Origin: Polycyclovorans sp002706265
GTDB lineage: Bacteria; Pseudomonadota; Gammaproteobacteria; Nevskiales; Nevskiaceae
Assembly: GCA_963973915.1 (NCBI GenBank)
Contig: CAXBBM010000003.1
Span: forward strand, 208,468 to 272,467
Reading direction: 5' to 3'
Length of the DNA stretch: 64,000 nucleotides
Shown: piece by piece, positions 50,443 through 59,335 of the stretch
Numbering within the stretch: the stretch's first letter is position 1
Layout: each line of letters opens with the position of its first letter
Program-made: the position numbers and the translations under genes
Notes under the pieces: model-generated
What the model was told of the DNA's origin: nothing
What the model saw: only the letters and a program-made list of their open reading frames with translations
The model's database searches: none

Positions 50443-52809
50443 ATGCCAGCCCGTCGCCCCACTCGCAAGAAACCGTCCAAACCGCCCTTGATGCGCCGCG
50501 TCACGTGGGCCCTGCTGGCCCTGCTGGTGGTGGTCAGCTGCATCGGTGCGCTGGTGCTCGCCGCCACCCTGATCCGGCTGGATGGCGAGATTCGCAGCAA
50601 GTTCGCCGGCGCCCGCTGGGCGCTGCCGGCGCAGGTCTATGCGGCACCGCTGGAGCTTTATCCCGGCGCTTACGTGAGCGCCGACACCCTTACCTATGAA
50701 CTGGGGCGGCTGGGTTATCGGGCGCTGACGCAGCTCGAAGGGGTGGGCAGCTTTGTCGAGCGCAATGCGCAGCAGGTCGATGTCTACGCGCGCGCCTTCG
50801 ATTTCTGGGACGGGGCGCAGCAGGCCACGCCGCTGTCGATACGATTCGCCGGCAATCGGGTGGCCGCCGTTGCCGAGGCGCGCACCGGCGAGTCGGTGAC
50901 CATCGCGCGACTCGATCCAATGCTGATCGGCAGCATCTATCCGCAGCATGGCGAAGACCGTGTGCTGGTCAAGCTCGATGACGTGCCGGGGCTGCTGCCC
51001 CTGGGCCTCATGGCGGTGGAAGACCGCAGCTTCTACGACCATTGGGGGATCAGCCCCAAGGGCATACTCCGGGCAAGCATTGCCAACCTCAAGGCCGGCT
51101 CGGTGGTGCAGGGCGGCAGCACGCTGACCCAGCAGCTGGTCAAGAATTTCTTTCTCGACCGCAGCCAGACCTGGGCGCGCAAGATCAACGAAGCCTTCAT
51201 GTCGGTGCTGCTGGAGGTGAACTACAGCAAGGGTGAAATCCTCGAGGCCTATCTGAACGAGGTGAACCTGGGCCAAGACGGCGGCCGGTCGGTGAACGGT
51301 TTTGGCCTGGGGGCGCAGTTCTACTTCAATAAGCCGCTGCCCGAGTTGATGCCCCATGAAATGGCGCTGCTGGTGGGCATCGTCAAAGGGCCGTCGTTCT
51401 TCAACCCGCGGCGCAACGGCGAGCGGGCGCTGCAGCGTCGCAATCTGGTGCTGAGCGTGTGGCGCGATGATGCGTTGATCGATCAGGCCACCTACGAAGC
51501 GGCCATCGCCCGGCCGCTGGACCTCGCCGGTGCCGAAGGCCGCGGCGTCGAGCGCTACCCGGCCTTTGTAGATCTGGTGCGGCGCCAGTTGCGGGCGCAG
51601 TACAGCGACGATGACCTGACGCAGGAGGGCCTCCGCGTGTTCACCACCCTGCGGCCGCAGGCGCAGGAGGCTCTGGAGCGTCAGGTGATCAAGGGCCTGC
51701 CCGAGATCGAAAAGGCGCGTGGGCTCGATGCCCGGTCACTGGAAGTGGCCGGCGTGGTGACCAATGTCGAGGGCGGCGAAGTGCTGGCCCTGGTCGGGGG
51801 GCGCGACGTGCGCTTCCCCGGCTTCAACCGTGCGCTGGACGCACAGCGGCAGATCGGTTCGCTGGTCAAGCCGTTCATTTTTCAGACCGCGCTGTCACGA
51901 CCCGAGCGTTATCACCTCTACAGCTGGCTTCCCGATCAGCCGGTGCAGGTGAAAATGGCGCACGGCCCGGTCTGGGCGCCGCAGAACTACGACCGCAAGT
52001 TCCATGGCGACCAGCCGCTGTTCAACGTGCTTGCGCAGTCCTACAACCTGCCGTCGGTGCATGTCGGTCTCGATCTGGGGCCGGCCGAAGTGCTGAAAAC
52101 CCTGAAAAGCGCGGGCTACAGTGGCTCGGCGCAGCCCTTGCCGTCGATCCTGCTGGGCGCGATTTCGATCGCCCCCTTCGAAGTGGCGCAGATGTACGCC
52201 ACCCTGGCGGCCGGTGGCTATCAGGCCCCGCTGTCGGCGATTCGCGAAGTGCTGACCGCCGATGGACAGCCGCTGTCGCGGTTTCCGCTGCGGGTGCGGC
52301 AGGCGCTGCCAGAGGCGCCGACCTACCTGACCAACTGGGCGCTGGAGCAGGTCATGCTCATGGGAACCGGGCGCTCGGCCTATCAGCAGGTCGATCGCAG
52401 CCTGTCGCTGGCCGGAAAAACCGGCACCACCGACGACTATCGTGACGCCTGGTTTGCCGGCTTTGCCGGCGACACGGTGGCGGTCATCTGGGTCGGGCGC
52501 GACGACAACAAGTCGCACCGACTCACCGGCACCAGCGGCGCGCTGCCCCTTTGGGCCGGGTTGATGAAAGACCTCGACGTCCAGCCGCGCGAGCCGCTCA
52601 TGCCCTCGGGCGTGCAGTCGATCTTGATTGACCCGCAAACCGGACTGCGCGCCGATGACGGCTGCCAGGCGCCGGTGGCCGTGCCCTACCTGCGGGGCCA
52701 TGTCGACACGCTGGCCTGGGCCCCGTGCTCAATGGCCGGGCGCCCGCAGGTTGACTCGCCGGTGGACTGGTTCCTCAACATTTTTCAGAGGCAGCAACCC
52801 GGGCCTTGA
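50443..52809 (+). CDS. mrcB: Penicillin-binding protein 1B (bifunctional transglycosylase/transpeptidase)
   Basis: PBP1b polymerises and cross-links peptidoglycan at the inner membrane. The 788-residue protein has one membrane helix (about 24-46), a UB2H domain (about 70-155) that receives the outer-membrane activator, a GT51 domain (MAVEDRSFYDHWGIS with the catalytic Glu, GGSTLTQQLVKN), and a transpeptidase domain with SLVK (nucleophile Ser), SYN and KTGTT. TAAACT lies six bases upstream of the ATG without a ribosome-binding site. The LpoP-type lipoprotein follows, as in Pseudomonas. Confidence 0.96.
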   Translation: MPARRPTRKKPSKPPLMRRVTWALLALLVVVSCIGALVLAATLIRLDGEIRSKFAGARWALPAQVYAAPLELYPGAYVSADTLTYELGRLGYRALTQLEGVGSFVERNAQQVDVYARAFDFWDGAQQATPLSIRFAGNRVAAVAEARTGESVTIARLDPMLIGSIYPQHGEDRVLVKLDDVPGLLPLGLMAVEDRSFYDHWGISPKGILRASIANLKAGSVVQGGSTLTQQLVKNFFLDRSQTWARKINEAFMSVLLEVNYSKGEILEAYLNEVNLGQDGGRSVNGFGLGAQFYFNKPLPELMPHEMALLVGIVKGPSFFNPRRNGERALQRRNLVLSVWRDDALIDQATYEAAIARPLDLAGAEGRGVERYPAFVDLVRRQLRAQYSDDDLTQEGLRVFTTLRPQAQEALERQVIKGLPEIEKARGLDARSLEVAGVVTNVEGGEVLALVGGRDVRFPGFNRALDAQRQIGSLVKPFIFQTALSRPERYHLYSWLPDQPVQVKMAHGPVWAPQNYDRKFHGDQPLFNVLAQSYNLPSVHVGLDLGPAEVLKTLKSAGYSGSAQPLPSILLGAISIAPFEVAQMYATLAAGGYQAPLSAIREVLTADGQPLSRFPLRVRQALPEAPTYLTNWALEQVMLMGTGRSAYQQVDRSLSLAGKTGTTDDYRDAWFAGFAGDTVAVIWVGRDDNKSHRLTGTSGALPLWAGLMKDLDVQPREPLMPSGVQSILIDPQTGLRADDGCQAPVAVPYLRGHVDTLAWAPCSMAGRPQVDSPVDWFLNIFQRQQPGP

Positions 52810-52889
52810 GCGCGGGGCCGGCCATTCAGTCAGCGGTGAGACATGGTCGTTACACTCCGCGCTTCATTTCTGGGTGAGGTTGGCAGCGC

Positions 52890-53486
52890 ATGAAGCAGCG
52901 CACGAGGGGCTGGGTCGGCGGAGTGATGATCGCGGTGCTGCTGGCGGCCTGCCAGACGCCCCAACCGGGCCAGCGCACCCGCTGGCCGCCGGTGGATGAA
53001 ACGCCGCAGCCGCCAACGCCCGAGCCTGACGAGCGCGAAACGCCGGACCGCACGCCGCGCCCCCTCGGGCCGGGCACCAAGGCTCCCGTTGAACTGGAGC
53101 CGGATGCGTCGCTGCAGCAGTGGCCCACTTCGGCCGAAGAGGCCAGCGGCCCGGCCGTGGTCGCGTTGCTCAAGCAGGCCCGGGAAGCGCGCGCGGCAGG
53201 GCGTCCGGATGTCGCCGCCGCCCACCTCGAACGGGCCACGCGGTTCGAGTCGCGCAATGGCTTCATCTGGGCTGAGCTGGCCGCCGTGTACATCGACAAG
53301 GGGGACTACGACCAGGCGGAGGCCATTGCCCTGCGCGCCAACAGCCTCGCGCGCGGCAATCCGTATATCGAAGCGGCGAACTGGGACGTGATTTCGTCGG
53401 CGCGCAGTGCGCGCGGCCAGGTCCAGGCCAGCATCGAAGCCAGCGCCCGCGCCGAATCGCTGCGCCGCAAGCTGCCTCGCGAGTGA
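52890..53486 (+). CDS. LpoP-like TPR lipoprotein, activator of PBP1b
   Basis: This 198-residue lipoprotein has a lipobox (LLAAC, Cys21), a Pro-rich flexible linker (about 24-70) long enough to cross part of the periplasm, and TPR helices (about 95-190, with AAHLERATRFESRNGFIWAE and DYDQAEAIALRANSLARGNP). In Pseudomonas aeruginosa the TPR lipoprotein LpoP lies beside mrcB and stimulates PBP1b. The same position, lipidation, linker and TPR content support that role here. The stop overlaps the GTG start of the helicase gene. Confidence 0.83.
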   Translation: MKQRTRGWVGGVMIAVLLAACQTPQPGQRTRWPPVDETPQPPTPEPDERETPDRTPRPLGPGTKAPVELEPDASLQQWPTSAEEASGPAVVALLKQAREARAAGRPDVAAAHLERATRFESRNGFIWAELAAVYIDKGDYDQAEAIALRANSLARGNPYIEAANWDVISSARSARGQVQASIEASARAESLRRKLPRE

Positions 53487-55399
53487 GCATCGCGCAGGAC
53501 TGGCTTGGCGCCGGCGGGCTGCTGAGCCAGCGTCTTGTCGACTTTCAGGCCCGCGACGAGCAGCTGCAGATGGCCGAGGCCGTGGAGTCGGCGCTGGCCG
53601 ACGACGCGACGCTGATCGTCGAGGCCGGCACCGGCACCGGCAAAACCTTCGCGTATCTGGCACCGGCCCTGGCCTCGGGCAAGCGGGTGCTGATCTCGAC
53701 CGGCACCAAAGCCCTCCAGGACCAGCTGTTCCGTCGTGACCTGCCGCAGTTGCTCAGCGGCGCCGGGGTGCCCTTGCAGATTGCGCTGCTCAAGGGCCGG
53801 GCCAATTACCTCTGCCTGTACCGGATGGACCGCGCCCGATCGCTGCCCGCGGTGCAGGGCAACCGCGCCTTGCAGCAGGCGGTGATGGCGGTGGGGGTGT
53901 TTGCGCGGCACAGCGACGATGGTGATCTGGCGCCGCTGGAGGCGCAGATGGAACGTCATCCGCTGCTGCGGCCACACATCACCTCGACGGCCGAAAACTG
54001 CCTCGGCAGCGAGTGCCCGGTGTTCAATGACTGTCATGTGGCCAAGGCGCGGCGCAAGGCCATCGCGGCGCAGATGGTGGTCGTCAACCACCACGTCTTG
54101 TTCTCGGATTACGTGATTCGTCAGGATGGCTTCGGCCAGCTGCTGGGCAGCGTTGATGCCGTGATCATCGACGAGGCGCATCAGCTGCCGGCGCTGGCGG
54201 CGCAATTCTTCGGCATTCGGGTGTCTTCGCGACAGTGGCGCGAGCTGGCGCGTGACAGCCGCGAGGCTGCGCGCGAGGCGGGCGACGTGCCGGGCATTGA
54301 ACAGCAGGCCGAGGCGCTTGAGCAGGCGCCGGCCGCACTCGACGAGGTGTTTGAGCAGCTTGCGGCCCAGCGCCGCAGCCTGGTGCAGTTTTTGGCGCTG
54401 CCCGGCGCGCCGCAGGCTTTGGAAGCGGTGCGCGGTCAGGTCATGGCGCTGTTCGAAGCCCTGCGCCCGCTGGAAGAGCGCAATGCCGACTTCGCCGCGC
54501 TGACGGCCCGCGCGCTGGATCAGCTCGAACGCCTGCAGCAGATTCTCGACGAGCCCGAAGGCGAGCAGGTGCGCTGGGTGGAGCCGGCCGAACGCGGCGG
54601 CAGCCTGTATGCCACGCCGCTGTCGGTGAGCGAGGGATTCCGGCAAATGGTCGCGGCCTATCCCGGCGCCTGGATACTCACCTCGGCCACCTTGACCGCC
54701 GGACTGCGCTTCGATCATTTCGTCTCGCAGATGGGGCTGGAGTCGGCGCGCACCCTGGCGCTGGGTTCGCCTTTCGACTACGCCGCGCAGGCGCGGCTGT
54801 GGATTCCGCGAGACCTGCCGCAGCCCAATGACCCGCAGCACAGCGTTCAGGTGGCGCAGTTGGCCGCAAGCCTGTCGGGCGTGACCGAAGGCGGCGTGTT
54901 GGTGCTGTGCACCAGCCACCGCGCCCTGCGTGACATCAGTGATCGTCTGCGCCGGCAGGCGTCGCAGCGGGTGCTGCGCCAGGGCGATGCCGGCAAGGCC
55001 GAGCTGCTCGCCGAATTCGCCGCCGACGGCCATGCGATTCTGGTGGCCACGCAAAGTTTCTGGGAGGGGGTTGATGTGCGTGGACGGGCCTTGCGGGTGG
55101 TGATGATCGACCGGATGCCGTTCGCCCCGCCCGGTGACCCGGTGGCCGATGCGCGTGCGCTGGCGCTGCGTGCGCGGGGCGAGCACCCGTTTCGCGCCAT
55201 GGCGCTTCCCGAGGCCATCCTGCAACTGCGGCAGGGCGCGGGGCGGTTGATCCGGGACCCGGCCGACCGCGGCCTGCTGGTGATCTGCGACCCGCGTCTG
55301 CAAACCCAGTCCTACGGCCGCCTGGTGCGCAAGAGCCTGCCGCCCATGCCCGAATGCGCCAACGAGGCCGAGGCGCTGGCCTGGGCGCAGCAGCTATGA
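53483..55399 (+). CDS. YoaA/DinG-type iron-sulfur DNA helicase
   Basis: This 638-residue superfamily 2 helicase is related to XPD. Motifs are Walker A EAGTGTGKTFAYLAP, cysteines suited to the 4Fe-4S cluster (NYLCLYRMD and CLGSECPVFNDC), the DEAH box VIIDEAHQLP, and C-terminal motif VI RQGAGRLIRDPADRG. E. coli YoaA assists DNA repair together with HolC. The GTG start overlaps the LpoP-like stop (GTGA), and the end overlaps tsaB (ATGA), so three genes are coupled. Confidence 0.93.
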   Translation: MSIAQDWLGAGGLLSQRLVDFQARDEQLQMAEAVESALADDATLIVEAGTGTGKTFAYLAPALASGKRVLISTGTKALQDQLFRRDLPQLLSGAGVPLQIALLKGRANYLCLYRMDRARSLPAVQGNRALQQAVMAVGVFARHSDDGDLAPLEAQMERHPLLRPHITSTAENCLGSECPVFNDCHVAKARRKAIAAQMVVVNHHVLFSDYVIRQDGFGQLLGSVDAVIIDEAHQLPALAAQFFGIRVSSRQWRELARDSREAAREAGDVPGIEQQAEALEQAPAALDEVFEQLAAQRRSLVQFLALPGAPQALEAVRGQVMALFEALRPLEERNADFAALTARALDQLERLQQILDEPEGEQVRWVEPAERGGSLYATPLSVSEGFRQMVAAYPGAWILTSATLTAGLRFDHFVSQMGLESARTLALGSPFDYAAQARLWIPRDLPQPNDPQHSVQVAQLAASLSGVTEGGVLVLCTSHRALRDISDRLRRQASQRVLRQGDAGKAELLAEFAADGHAILVATQSFWEGVDVRGRALRVVMIDRMPFAPPGDPVADARALALRARGEHPFRAMALPEAILQLRQGAGRLIRDPADRGLLVICDPRLQTQSYGRLVRKSLPPMPECANEAEALAWAQQL

Positions 55400-56103
55400 A
55401 GCTGCTGGCCATCGACACCGCCACCGAAGCCTGCTCGGTGGCCTTGCAGGTGGGCGATGCGGTCATCGCCCGGTTCGCGGTGGCGGGACGCGCGCACACC
55501 CAGATGCTGCCGAAACAGGTGGCCGAGGTGCTGGCCGAAGCGGGCGTGACGGTGCGCGACCTGGACGGGGTGGTGTGCGGTATCGGCCCCGGCAGTTTTG
55601 CAGGGCTGCGCATCGGGCTGTCGTACGCCAAGGGCCTGGCCATGGTCGGCGGCCTGCCGATGGTTGGCGTCAGTTCGCTGCAGATGTTGGCCGGGCCGTC
55701 AACGCTGGACCGGGTGCTGACGGTGATCGACGCCCGGCTGTCCGCCGTCTATGCGGCGGCCTGGAAGCGCGATGACGTCGGCCAATGGCAGGCGATCATG
55801 ACCCCCACGCTGTGCGCCCCCGATGCACTGCCGGCGGCGCCCGACCCGGCGCAGACCTGGCTTGGTCTGGGGTCGGGTTTCGCCGCCTATGCGGCGCCGC
55901 TTGCCGCCGCGTGGGGCGCCGCGTTGCCGGTGATCGACGGCACCGCCCTGCCCAGCGCGGTGCACGCGTTGCCACCGGGGCGTGACGCCCTGCTGCGCGG
56001 CGCCGGCCTTGATGCCGCGCAGTTACAGCCGCTGTATCTGCGCAACAAGGTGGCCTTGACCCAGGTGGAGCAGCAGGCCCTGCGCGCCCCACGGCAGGGC
56101 TGA
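55396..56103 (+). CDS. tsaB: tRNA threonylcarbamoyladenosine synthesis protein TsaB
   Basis: TsaB pairs with TsaD and TsaE to make t6A37 in tRNAs reading ANN codons. The 235-residue ASKHA-fold protein starts MKLLAIDTATEACSVAL and contains GIGPGSFAGLRIGLSYAKGLA, the defining block (usually SFTGLRIG). The metal-binding histidines of TsaD are absent, as expected of TsaB. ATG at 55396 overlaps the helicase stop; the open frame upstream is inside that gene. The 4.5S RNA gene follows. Confidence 0.95.
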   Translation: MKLLAIDTATEACSVALQVGDAVIARFAVAGRAHTQMLPKQVAEVLAEAGVTVRDLDGVVCGIGPGSFAGLRIGLSYAKGLAMVGGLPMVGVSSLQMLAGPSTLDRVLTVIDARLSAVYAAAWKRDDVGQWQAIMTPTLCAPDALPAAPDPAQTWLGLGSGFAAYAAPLAAAWGAALPVIDGTALPSAVHALPPGRDALLRGAGLDAAQLQPLYLRNKVALTQVEQQALRAPRQG

Positions 56104-56110
56104 TTTAAGG

Positions 56111-56116
56111 GATACT
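56111..56116 (+). promoter_or_regulatory. -10 element of the 4.5S RNA gene
   Basis: GATACT lies about seven bases before the predicted RNA start and is followed by C/G-rich sequence. A clear -35 is not visible because the upstream region is the end of tsaB. Confidence 0.5.
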
Positions 56117-56122
56117 CGCCGC

Positions 56123-56228
56123 TGGTCCGCGCCGGCCCTTCGCGACGGCAATCCGTGAACCCCGCCAGGCCCGGAAGGGAGCAACGGCAGCGGTGACGCC
56201 GGGCGCCGGAGATCGTCGGCGCGGGCCT
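56123..56228 (+). ncRNA. ffs: 4.5S signal recognition particle RNA
   Basis: The conserved SRP domain IV core is present (56171-56182, CCGGAAGGGAGC: the GGAA tetraloop and internal-loop bases that bind Ffh). The ends pair perfectly: GGTCCGCGCCGGC (56124-56136) with GTCGGCGCGGGCC (56215-56227). The length of about 105 nucleotides is normal for bacterial 4.5S RNA. It targets nascent membrane proteins to FtsY. It sits between tsaB and dnaX; exact ends are estimated from the helix. Confidence 0.93.
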
Positions 56229-56254
56229 TCTCATACCCCCAAAGATTGGACGCC

Positions 56255-57919
56255 ATGAGCTATCTCGCATTGGCACGCAAATGGCGGCCCCGGCAATTCG
56301 CGGACGTGGTCGGGCAGGGGCCGGTGGTGCAGGCGCTGCGCCATGCCCTGGACCACGACCGCCTGCATCCGGCCATTCTGCTCACCGGCACGCGCGGCGT
56401 TGGCAAGACCACGCTGGCGCGCATCGTGGCCAAGGGCCTCAACTGCAGCGAAGGTGTGTCGGGCACGCCCTGCGGGGTCTGCGACAGTTGCCGTGAAATC
56501 GACGAAGGGCGCGCGGTCGACATGCTCGAGATTGATGCCGCCAGTCACACCGGTGTCGATAACATTCGCGAAGTGATCGAGAACGCCCAGTATTCGCCGG
56601 CGCGCAGCCGCTACAAGGTTTACCTGATCGACGAAGTCCACATGCTCAGCAGGGGCGCCTTCAACGCGCTGCTGAAGACGCTGGAAGAGCCGCCGCCGCA
56701 CGTCAAATTCATGCTCGCCACCACCGATCCGCAGAAGCTGCCGATCACCATTCTGTCGCGCTGTCTGCAGTTCGGGCTGCGACGGATGACCGTGGCGCTG
56801 ATCCAGGCGCAACTGTTGCAGTTGGTGACCGCCGAAAAGGTGGTGGCCGACGCCGGCGCCCTGCGCGCCATTGCCCGCGCGGCCGATGGCTCGATGCGTG
56901 ATGCCCTGTCGCTGCTGGACCAGACCATCGCCTTCGCCAGCGGTGAGGCGCTGACCGAGGCCGCCGTCGACACGCTGATCGGCAATGTTGGCCGCAGCGC
57001 GCTGTGGCCGGTGCTTGATGCCCTGCTGGCCGACGATCGCCCCGGCGTCGCCGCCCAGTTCGCGCGTCTTGAGGCCCTGTCACCCGATTACGCGGCTTTG
57101 GCCGACGAGTTGGTCGCGGTGCTGCAACGACTGGCCGTGGTGCAACTGCTGCCCGACGCGCGCACCGAGGCCGACGAGGCCGAGTTGCTGTCGCTGAGTG
57201 AGCGGGTGCATCCGGAACAGGTGCAGGTGCTCTACCAGATTGCCGTCGCCGGCCGTCGCGACCTGCAATGGGCGCCCGAGCCACGACTGGGCTTCGAGAT
57301 GACCCTGCTGCGCATGCTGGCCTTTCAGATCGACGATGCCCCGGCGCCGCCCGGGGGCACTGCGGCGGGCGGGGGCAGCGGATCGCGGTCCGGCAGTGGC
57401 CAGCCCCGCGGGGGCGCCGCCCCCGACACGCGCAGCGCCTCGGCGCCCGCAACGACCGCGTCGGGCGTGCAGAACACCCCGCCGCCCGCAGCGGAAACGG
57501 CCTCCGGCTCCGCCGGCGTGCTGGCGCAGCGCTGGCGTCTGTTGGTCGAGCGCCTGCCCATCGACGGTTTCGTCAAGGGCCTGGCGCGCAACTGCGTGCT
57601 GCGCGAGCAGGGCGGGGCAGACTGGCAACTTGAACTGACCGTCAGCGCCCAATATCTGCTCAAGCCAGACCGGGTTGAAGCGCTGCAGAATGCCGTGGTC
57701 GATACCCACGGCGAGCCGGTGCGCCTGGTGATGGCCGTGGCCGAAGCCGAGCTTGACGACGTGCCGGCGCAACTGGACGCCGCTGATGTCCGTGCCCAGC
57801 AGGCCGAGGCCGAGGCGGCCGTGACCCGTGATCCGGTGGTGGCCAGCTTTACCCAGCAGTTCGGTGCGCGCGTGCGCGCCGGCTCGATTCAGCCGCCGGC
57901 CCCGCCGAGCGTGCATTGA
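56255..57919 (+). CDS. dnaX: DNA polymerase III subunit gamma/tau
   Basis: DnaX is the clamp-loader ATPase of the replisome. The 554-residue product has Walker A GTRGVGKTT (about 45-53), zinc-binding cysteines 64, 73, 76 and 79, DEVHMLS, the sensor-1 block LATTDPQKLP and the arginine-finger region SRCLQF. A Gly/Ser/Ala/Pro-rich linker (about 360-425) precedes the tau-specific C-terminal domain. No A-rich slippery heptamer like that of E. coli is seen, so a frameshifted gamma form is not obvious. It is shorter than E. coli tau (643). It starts the dnaX-ybaB-recR cluster. Confidence 0.96.
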   Translation: MSYLALARKWRPRQFADVVGQGPVVQALRHALDHDRLHPAILLTGTRGVGKTTLARIVAKGLNCSEGVSGTPCGVCDSCREIDEGRAVDMLEIDAASHTGVDNIREVIENAQYSPARSRYKVYLIDEVHMLSRGAFNALLKTLEEPPPHVKFMLATTDPQKLPITILSRCLQFGLRRMTVALIQAQLLQLVTAEKVVADAGALRAIARAADGSMRDALSLLDQTIAFASGEALTEAAVDTLIGNVGRSALWPVLDALLADDRPGVAAQFARLEALSPDYAALADELVAVLQRLAVVQLLPDARTEADEAELLSLSERVHPEQVQVLYQIAVAGRRDLQWAPEPRLGFEMTLLRMLAFQIDDAPAPPGGTAAGGGSGSRSGSGQPRGGAAPDTRSASAPATTASGVQNTPPPAAETASGSAGVLAQRWRLLVERLPIDGFVKGLARNCVLREQGGADWQLELTVSAQYLLKPDRVEALQNAVVDTHGEPVRLVMAVAEAELDDVPAQLDAADVRAQQAEAEAAVTRDPVVASFTQQFGARVRAGSIQPPAPPSVH

Positions 57920-57951
57920 CCGACAGACCCCAAGAACTTCAGGAGACGGTG

Positions 57952-58275
57952 ATGAAAGGCGCACTTGGCCAGATGATGCGGCAGGCCCAGCAGATGCAGG
58001 AGAACCTCAAGAAAGCGCAGGACGAGGTCGCGCGCCTGGAGGTGACCGGCGAGTCCGGTGCGGGGCTGGTGAAGGTGACCCTGACCGGCAAATACCAGGC
58101 ACGTCGGGTCGACATTTCGCCGGACGCCCTGCAGGAAGACAAGGAATTCCTCGAAGACCTGATTGCCGCCGCCATCAACGATGCCAGCCAGAAGGTCGAG
58201 GCGGTCGTGGCGCAGAAGATGGCCAGCGTGACCGGCGGCATGAACCTGCCGCCCGGCCTGAATCTGGGCATGTGA
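57952..58275 (+). CDS. YbaB/EbfC nucleoid-associated protein
   Basis: This 107-residue DNA-binding protein forms tweezer-like dimers. It has the family start MKGALGQMMRQAQQMQENL, then GLVKVTLTGKYQARRVDI and DLIAAAINDASQKVEAV. AGGAG lies six bases before the ATG, which decides the start against a frame open 12 codons earlier. It sits between dnaX and recR, the conserved order across many bacteria. Confidence 0.96.
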   Translation: MKGALGQMMRQAQQMQENLKKAQDEVARLEVTGESGAGLVKVTLTGKYQARRVDISPDALQEDKEFLEDLIAAAINDASQKVEAVVAQKMASVTGGMNLPPGLNLGM

Positions 58276-58297
58276 TGCGCGGTCTGCGCCCGGCCCC

Positions 58298-58906
58298 ATG
58301 AGCGACTCGCCCCGCTTGTTGCAGTTGATCGACGCCCTGCGGCGTCTGCCCGGCGTGGGGCCGAAATCGGCGCAGCGCATGGCCTTTCATCTGCTCACCC
58401 GCGACCGCAGCGGCGCGGAGGCGCTGGTCAGCAGCCTCGACGGCGCCCTGTCGGGCATCGGCCGGTGCGCGTCGTCGCGCATGCTCTGCGAGGGCCAATG
58501 TGGCCTGTGCCACGAACGCCGCGCCGCCACCGGGCAGTTGTGCATCGTGGAGCAACCCTCCGACCTGATGGCCGTGGAGCGCAGCACCGACTTCCGCGGT
58601 CGCTATTTCGTGCTGATGGGCCGGCTGTCGCCGCTGGACGGCATTGGCCCCGACGAACTGGGTTTCGACCGGCTTGAAGCGCTGCTGCGCGAAGGCTGGG
58701 TGCGCGAGGTGATCCTGGCGCTCAATCCGTCCGTCGAGGCTGAAGCCACCGCGCACCTGATCGAGCAGATGGCCAAGACCGCGGGTGCGGCGGTGACGCG
58801 CATTGCGCAGGGCGTGCCGATGGGGGGCGAGATCGAATATGTGGACGGCGGCACGCTGGCGCACGCCTTTCTGCGTCGCCAGCGTGCGGTGGACGACGGC
58901 CTTTAG
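58298..58906 (+). CDS. recR: Recombination mediator protein RecR
   Basis: RecR, with RecO and RecF, loads RecA on SSB-coated single-stranded DNA during gap repair. The 202-residue product has the helix-hairpin-helix region RLPGVGPKSAQRMAFHLL near the start, a zinc finger (CASSRMLCEGQCGLC), and a Toprim domain (LCIVEQPSDLMAVE, then GRYFVLMGRLSPLDGIGPD). It starts 22 bases after ybaB and its stop overlaps that of the convergent phhB gene by four bases. Confidence 0.97.
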   Translation: MSDSPRLLQLIDALRRLPGVGPKSAQRMAFHLLTRDRSGAEALVSSLDGALSGIGRCASSRMLCEGQCGLCHERRAATGQLCIVEQPSDLMAVERSTDFRGRYFVLMGRLSPLDGIGPDELGFDRLEALLREGWVREVILALNPSVEAEATAHLIEQMAKTAGAAVTRIAQGVPMGGEIEYVDGGTLAHAFLRRQRAVDDGL

Positions 58907-59253
58907 GCCTCGGCCGGTTCCGGCAGCAGGCCGTCCACCTTGGCGGCGCAGATGAAATCGTTTTCAGTCAGGCCCTTCACCGCGTGTGTCCAGTAAGTGA
59001 CGTTGGCCTGGTTGTAGCCGAACTGGATGTCGGGGTGGTGGTCTTCGGTATGCGCGATCCAGGCGACGGCGCTGACGAAGGCGTGGGTCCGCCAATAGTC
59101 ACTGAACTCGAAGGTGGCGCTGATGCGCTCGCCGTTGTGGATCAGCTTCCAGCGGGCGTGCAAAGACTTCTGCAGGCGCGTGGCCGCAGCCAGGTCCAGC
59201 GGCGGAACGCCTCCTTCGCAAGGGACGCAGCGGCGAGATTTGAGGTCGGTCAT
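58903..59253 (-). CDS. phhB: Pterin-4a-carbinolamine dehydratase
   Basis: This enzyme dehydrates 4a-hydroxytetrahydropterin to recycle the cofactor of phenylalanine hydroxylase. The 116-residue product has the active-site signature HTEDHHPDIQFGYNQANVTYW-type block in the middle and HAVKGLTENDFICAAKVD near the end. Two ATGs are possible; the inner one (59253) has GAGAG at a good distance. No phenylalanine hydroxylase gene is in the window. It is divergent from orn. Confidence 0.95.
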   Translation of the reverse strand: MTDLKSRRCVPCEGGVPPLDLAAATRLQKSLHARWKLIHNGERISATFEFSDYWRTHAFVSAVAWIAHTEDHHPDIQFGYNQANVTYWTHAVKGLTENDFICAAKVDGLLPEPAEA

Positions 59254-59335
59254 GGGCATCTCTCGGCGTGGATGGGGTCGCGGGCAACGGCGATCCCTAC
59301 AATAAGTGCCCATCCTAATCGCCCCTGGAGTTTGC

